Of a stretch of DNA of 11,466 nt, positions 7,441 through 11,466 are shown piece after piece (within the stretch, counting starts at the first letter, position 1; every line of letters begins with the position of its first letter). The translations under genes were made by a program, and so were the position numbers. Source of the stretch: Diatrype stigma (taxonomy: Eukaryota > Ascomycota > Sordariomycetes > Xylariales > Diatrypaceae); assembly GCA_022225965.2 (NCBI GenBank), contig JAKJXP020000223.1, forward strand, positions 1 through 11,466, written 5' to 3'. Below the pieces are notes generated by a model. The model saw nothing but the letters and a program-made list of their open reading frames with translations. It ran no database searches and was not told where the DNA came from.

Positions 7441-8080
7441 AAACCTAATATTCGCGCTATTAAAAATATTTAATCGCGTAATAAAAGCATCGAAAAAGTC
7501 CAAATATAACCGCAAACGAAATGCGTCGTAATAAACGGAAAAATGCAACGAAGTTATTAAACGGATGCAATAATTAATAACAAAACATGGCGCCTTAAAC
7601 CCGAACGTAACAAAAAAGCATAAATTTATTATTTAAAAAGCAAAAAAATAATATTAAAAACGGCAAATAATTAACGTTATTTCGAATAAATTAATTTATA
7701 ACATAATAAGCTAATATAAGCTTAAAAATAATTTTCGAGCCCCCTTAATAATAAACGATAACCGAATAATAACGGATACGAAAAAAGAAATTATTTTAGG
7801 CATAAGATTTTCGTTTTATAGGTAAACGGCAAAAACATTAACGACCCGTAACGTCCATTCGAGCCTTACGATTTAAATCCTTTCGCAATTAACCTTTCGG
7901 TTATCGCTTATATATACGAATTAATTCCTTGAAATTAAATAATAACGATAATAAAAGTAAAGAATATTTATATCAAAACCCTTAATACGGCCCCGAAAGA
8001 AAATGGATTAACGGCCCTGTTATTTTAATACGCATAGCCGGCCATTAAAAACGCCGTTCGTACCTTATATAAAAAATGCC
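7441..8080 (+). pseudogene. LINE B linker between endonuclease and RT
   Basis: Recognisable pieces are ASKKSKYNRKR (about 7485-7525, in the place of the S-K-x-W-W block), FRAPLIINDNRIITDTKKE (about 7730-7790, the PPLxxxxGxLATDTEEK block) and KTLNTAPKENGLTALLF (about 7975-8025, the TSPGxDGLT block just before the RT domain). The order and spacing fit Tad1-like ORF2. It is broken by stops and small shifts. Confidence 0.72.
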
Positions 8081-9060
8081 TGCAATATAAATACCATTTA
8101 ATGCCTTTCCGTATTACCGAGGTTATTATGCTTCTTAAAATGAATAAGTTCGATTTTACGGCAATAAAATCATAGCATTCCATTTTTTTCTTTTTTTATT
8201 TCGAAAAGGGCCTAAAGCGGTTAATTATTAAACGCATATCGATAATAATTATACGTAAAAACGTTATTAATACTTAGCAATTTAACGCATTACTTAAAAG
8301 GTTAACATTAAACCTAGTATTTTGCGTTATATACGATATAAAAACGACCTTTATTTAAAACAAAGTTGCATCGTTTTTAATACTAAATATTATAAGCGCT
8401 TTTAATGCGGTATTACGTAACAAATTAATATTTCGATTGCGGCAATAAAAATAAAATTATTTATTAATTAAATTAGTTGATCTTTTTATAATTAATCGTT
8501 TTGCGTTTATTCGAATAAAAAATATTATTATAAATCCTGGCCCCTTATTTTGTGGCGTTTCTTAAGGCTTTTTAATATTTCCAATACTATTTATGTTATA
8601 TACGAAATCCCTTTTTCGGAAAGGTGCCTTATTAATCCGCTTTAAATATGCCGATAACGTAACAATATTACGTATAAATAAAACCATAACCGAAACCTCC
8701 GTTTTATTAACAGCTGACGTTTTAAATATCCTTAATTAAAAACGAAAAAACGCCCTTATTTTCGATCTAACCAAAGGCGACCTTAAATATTTCCATAAAA
8801 GCCGGATTCCTTTAAACGTATCGGTTATTGCGGAAAATTTTGAGATATATCCATTTAACAAAGCGATTAAATGGCTAGGAATTCTTTCGATTTTAAATTT
8901 AACTTTAAGAAATACGTATTTAAATAAGCCGCTAAAGCTTTACGTATTGCTAATTATATCCGTTACCTTAATAAAATAACAAAAAAACTATTACCGAATA
9001 AAACCGCGATAACAGCAAAGGCTTACGTAATACCAATAATTACTTACGACGTAAAGGCCT
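8081..9060 (+). pseudogene. LINE B reverse transcriptase and connection (RIP-broken)
   Basis: Blocks in order: YHLMPFRITEVIMLLKM (about 8090-8145), VASFLILNIISAFNAVLR near 8365-8420 (palm strand, usual D replaced by N), GPLFCGVS-stop-GFLIFPILF near 8540-8590 (the GLPQGSPxSPILF block with CAA turned into TAA), YTKSLFRKG, and KYADN with Y-A-D-N at 8647-8658. YADD to YADN is a G-to-A change in TpG context, a RIP product that removes a catalytic aspartate. After it come AIKWLGI (W-L-G at 8872-8880) and LRNTYLNKPLKLYV. Frame changes occur after about 8960. Confidence 0.9.
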
Positions 9061-9960
9061 GGTATTTAAGAAAAAAACGCCTAGCGATTAAAAAATAAGA
9101 ACTCGCGTTTATAACCATTTTAAAACATTTCGTAATTTCCAATAAGCCATTTAAAATCGTCGTTAAAGCAATTTTTTTAATTTGGCGTATTATTAACGTT
9201 CTTATTTTGTACCGCAAATTAAGCATTTCCTTTATAAAAATAATATACGAATAAATACGAAAACGATACATTATTCGGCTTTATAACTTAAATCCGGCTT
9301 ATTTGGTTATTTAATGCGTTAATTAACCAAAAAAACGTTAGTTTATGCGATTATAATTAACGTCGGACTTAATAGCAAATTGCTTTCGTTTTTTATTCTT
9401 AAATAAGAAATAATTAAATAAGCCGCTATTTATCTTAACCGACAAAAAGAAAAAAAAGACGCCTATAAAAAATAATTCGAATCCGTTCCCTTTTAAAATT
9501 TAATTATTTATTTTAATAATTTTAAGGCCGATCGAATTAATTAAGGCTTTATTATTTATTAAAGCGGCAAACGTTTATATATAGCCAATAAATTACTTTT
9601 AAACGTAAAGATTTTCGACGATAAAATAATAATCGCACATAAAGCGATATAATAAACAAAAAACGTTTAATACGATTTAAAACTTTTTTTAATAAATTTA
9701 TACTTTTATATCGATAATACGGCAATTATTCGATATATTTTCGAATACCTTTCGGATAATTCCTAATAAAACTTCCTAATTTTTTACCGGGCTATTTTCC
9801 GAATACGCCCTTAAGCCTTTTCCGTTTAATGGGCTCCAGGATACGTCGAAATTAAAGGCAACGAAACCGCAAACGCCCAAGCCAAATTCGGTACGGAACG
9901 ACCGGCCATCGACGACGACGATTACATTACCGGCACCATAACTTTTATTCATTTTAAACG
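9061..9960 (+). pseudogene. LINE B RNase H domain (RIP-broken)
   Basis: After a degenerate connection region (9061-9540), the plus strand reads VKIFDDKIIIAHKAI (about 9605-9650, the FDGEI block) and DNTAIIRYIFEYLSDNS (about 9712-9765). The strongest block runs WAPGYVEIKGNETANAQAKF at 9830-9889, a clear match to the RNase H motif W-x-PGHxxIxGNExAD-x-LAK. ADA has become ANA, removing the aspartate. Coding then continues as GTERPAIDDDDYITGTITF. This domain matches its counterpart in LINE A block for block. Confidence 0.9.
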
Positions 9961-10380
9961 CATCAGCCGAAAAAAACGTTTATTCGTATTTTTTACTTAA
10001 TAATTTCGCAATATATCCTTTTTATATTAACGATAAAAATTCGAAACAAATAAGTCCCTTAAAAAGCTTTTCTTTATTCGCATAATACTGCACCGCTTTT
10101 TTACGAAACGATCCGGCCATAAAGACTTCGTTAATTATTATAGGCGCTTTAAATATTCCGACGTCGTCGATAAATGCCGCTGCCGTTATGGAAAAAATAA
10201 GAAACCAGGTTACGTCGTTTCTTGCAACTTATTTTAAAATGCCTTCCGATCTTTCGGAATCCGGGCGAAATACGAAACGAACGAACTTTTCGGTCGCAAT
10301 AGCTATCGAAACTTTGCAGCCTTTATTAAAAAGGCCCATCCGTATGGATTAACGGCAAAGGAATAAAATAATAACATTTC
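9961..10380 (+). pseudogene. LINE B C-terminal Cys/His motif (RIP-broken)
   Basis: The plus frame starting at 10109 reads RSGHKDFVNYYRRFKYSD, then a CRC pair at 10175-10183, KNKKPGYVVSC, and further on ELFGRNSYRNFAAFIKKAH (about 10280-10340). The pattern R-S-G-H-x-D-F, C-x-C, P-x-H and C is the terminal zinc-binding-like motif of fungal Tad1-clade ORF2; the histidine is Y here. It corresponds to the region of LINE A hit by the SINE-like element. Stops follow, so the end of ORF2 is not definable. Confidence 0.82.
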
Positions 10381-10706
10381 TAAACCTTGCTTTAAAGAAT
10401 AAATAACGAACAATAACGAAATTCCGAAAGTAAATAACCATTCGTCGGAAAAATAAAACCCCCTTTTTTTATATCAGATTCCAATACGCTTGCGCTTTAT
10501 TTTGGACCTGCCTATTTAGGCCTGCCCATTTAGGCCCGTTCCTTAATGTTCCAGCCGTTTTATATATTATATAATATCGGCACCCATATAGACTTAGTTA
10601 TTCTATAAACCTCTTATATCCCTTTCGGAAATGGCTGTATATAAGTAGGTAATTAGCTAAATAGGTCCATCCGGACGTAAAAATTTATCATCATTATTAT
10701 TATCAT
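10381..10706 (+). other. LINE B 3' UTR and ATT-rich tail
   Basis: This non-coding end has a 14-bp tandem pair (CCTGCCTATTTAGG at 10507-10520, CCTGCCCATTTAGG at 10521-10534) and a TATATTATATAATATCGGC block. A GTCCATCCGGAC hairpin-capable segment lies near 10666-10677, and the ATCATCATTATTATTATCAT tail ends at 10706. From about 10455 onward it aligns in reverse complement with 3708-3910, 4256-4424 and 1322-1540. Confidence 0.8.
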
Positions 10707-11303
10707 TACCGGCCACTTTTTTTCTAGAAATAAAAGGCGTAGGCATTTTCCGATTAAGTTTATAACGAATTATAATCGGATAGGCCATTTATTTTTAAGC
10801 TATTAGGTTCGCATTATTACCGAATATACAGGATCGAATATATACAAACGTACGGCGTATTGTAATCGTATTTATTCGTATATTATTTTAACGGAAAGCA
10901 AATTAGCCTCTTTATGTAGTAATTCTTTAAATCGGCAGGGTTATATGCGCTATTATTTTAAATGGTTTATTAATAATATTAAAATATTTAAGTATTTGTA
11001 TTTATATTAAGCCCCTTTCTTTTACGGCCGGGCGCTTTAGTCTTAAATATCAGGCCTCGGCTTTATATGTAGCCACCGGTAGCATATACGCCTTAACCGC
11101 CATTACTGTTTTATTTGGTAAAATATTATGGATAACCTTATTTAAGTGCCGAATATAATTGGCCGCACGTAAAGCCTTAATAGCCCATTAATGCGCGTAT
11201 TCCTTAAAATCGAACTTGGCGTTAAAAAAAACCCTAACTACCGGATGGACTTATTTTCGGTTTTAACCGTAAAGTCCTCGATAACGCGTATTAGGGTCTT
11301 ATA
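10707..11303 (-). pseudogene. LINE C ORF2 fragment, connection region (RIP-broken)
   Basis: The minus strand reads ENKSIR, a TAG in place of the usual W, LGFFFNAKFDFKEYA, then IKALRAANYIRHLNKVIHNI, VKAYMLPVATYKAEA and a TGA at the next W position, followed by LRLKRPAVKERG. It continues to ELLHKEANLLSVKIIYE, IRLQYAVRLYIFDP and FLEKKWP near 10710. These are the blocks between RT and RNase H of a Tad1-like LINE. DNA aligns closely with LINE A 5590-6200. It ends at LINE B's tail on the left and at a hAT-like end on the right, so it is an older copy cut by both. Confidence 0.87.
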
Positions 11304-11466
11304 CAGGGTTGTGAAATTATTCCTTAGTTTTTAGTCTGTTCTTAGTTACTAACTAACTAATTAGTTTTAGTCCGGACCCGGACTAACTTTCTTAGTTTTA
11401 GTCCGGGCCTGGAATAACTAAATTAGTTTTAATCCGAGGCCGAACTAACTAAGGAATAATTTTAGT
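11304..11466 (+). mobile_element. hAT-like DNA transposon or MITE terminus (partial, cut by window end)
   Basis: It starts with CAGGGTTGTG, as at 2308, directly after LINE C sequence; the preceding eight bases are GTCTTATA. Subterminal TTAGTTTTAGTCCGG-type units repeat at intervals of roughly 30-35 bases (near 11361, 11393 and 11424). The first includes the perfect palindrome TTAGTCCGG-AC-CCGGACTAA at 11367-11386. A 16-base inverted pair AAATTATTCCTTAGTT (11314-11329) and AACTAAGGAATAATTT (11447-11462) lies just inside both visible ends. No terminal repeat follows before the window ends, so length and class (MITE or full element) are open. Confidence 0.6.
11367..11386. repeat. Subterminal palindrome TTAGTCCGG-AC-CCGGACTAA
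   Basis: Perfect nine-base arms with a two-base spacer, matching 2334-2353 except in the spacer. Candidate transposase-binding motif by analogy with subterminal repeats of hAT elements. Confidence 0.6.

Larger units (their letters stand above)
6931..10706 (+). mobile_element. LINE B: Tad1-like non-LTR retrotransposon, RIP-inactivated
   Basis: The plus strand carries part of an APE-type endonuclease, a linker, reverse transcriptase, a connection region, RNase H, a Cys/His motif, a 3' UTR and an ATCATTATTATTATCAT-type tail ending at about 10706. The left edge is where LINE A's 5' end abuts the endonuclease, so the start of LINE B is displaced to the left of 3708 or lost. On the right it ends inside LINE C. 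Its protein blocks differ from those of LINE A, so the two are different families of the same clade that share a 3' end. Confidence 0.9.

Noticed and set aside
9044..9271. 75-codon minus-strand frame
   Set aside because: Lies antisense to the LINE B connection region, with no motif of its own.
1..11466. An undescribed defence, biosynthetic or gene-cluster system
   Set aside because: Every recognisable coding region is a decayed LINE domain. No intact gene longer than about 100 codons exists, so no functional gene system is supported here.

Overview
The window looks like an AT-rich, transposon-packed segment of a filamentous ascomycete (Pezizomycotina) genome damaged by repeat-induced point mutation (RIP). 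TpA is abundant, and the reading frames of recognisable transposon proteins are broken mainly by TAA/TAG at former CAA/CAG or TGG codons, which is the CpA-to-TpA signature of RIP. No intact gene, rRNA, tRNA or CRISPR array was found. The genus cannot be told from the sequence.

Layout. 1-458: GC-rich copy 1 of a short retroelement (SINE-like, minus orientation, cut by the window start). 459-1321: RIP-degraded DNA with no recognised gene. 1322-1816: copy 2 of the SINE-like element, 5'-truncated and strongly RIP-mutated. 1817-2307: featureless AT-rich DNA. 2308-about 2510: one end of a hAT-like DNA transposon or MITE. About 2511-3238: AT-rich, with an unrecognised minus-strand open stretch. 3239-3418: an 18-bp tandem repeat. 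3419-3707: mostly unassigned, possibly a displaced piece of LINE B. 3708-about 6930: LINE A on the minus strand (3' tail, Cys/His tail, RNase H, reverse transcriptase), split by SINE-like copy 3 (4256-4875) with a perfect 15-bp target-site duplication. About 6930-10706: LINE B on the plus strand (endonuclease, linker, reverse transcriptase, RNase H, Cys/His tail, 3' UTR and ATT-rich tail). 10707-11303: fragment of LINE C on the minus strand, related to LINE A. 11304-11466: a second hAT-like end, cut by the window end.

How the parts relate. All three LINEs have the Tad1-like fungal order endonuclease-RT-RNase H-Cys/His motif. The nesting implies an order of insertion: LINE C was hit by LINE B and by the hAT-like element, LINE A landed in LINE B's endonuclease region, and the SINE-like element landed in LINE A. 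The SINE-like copies have a non-LINE, GC-rich body but end in the same 3' sequence and ATT-rich tail as LINEs A and B. This suggests a non-autonomous element mobilised by the LINE machinery. Two of its three copies look nearly untouched by RIP, unlike everything around them.
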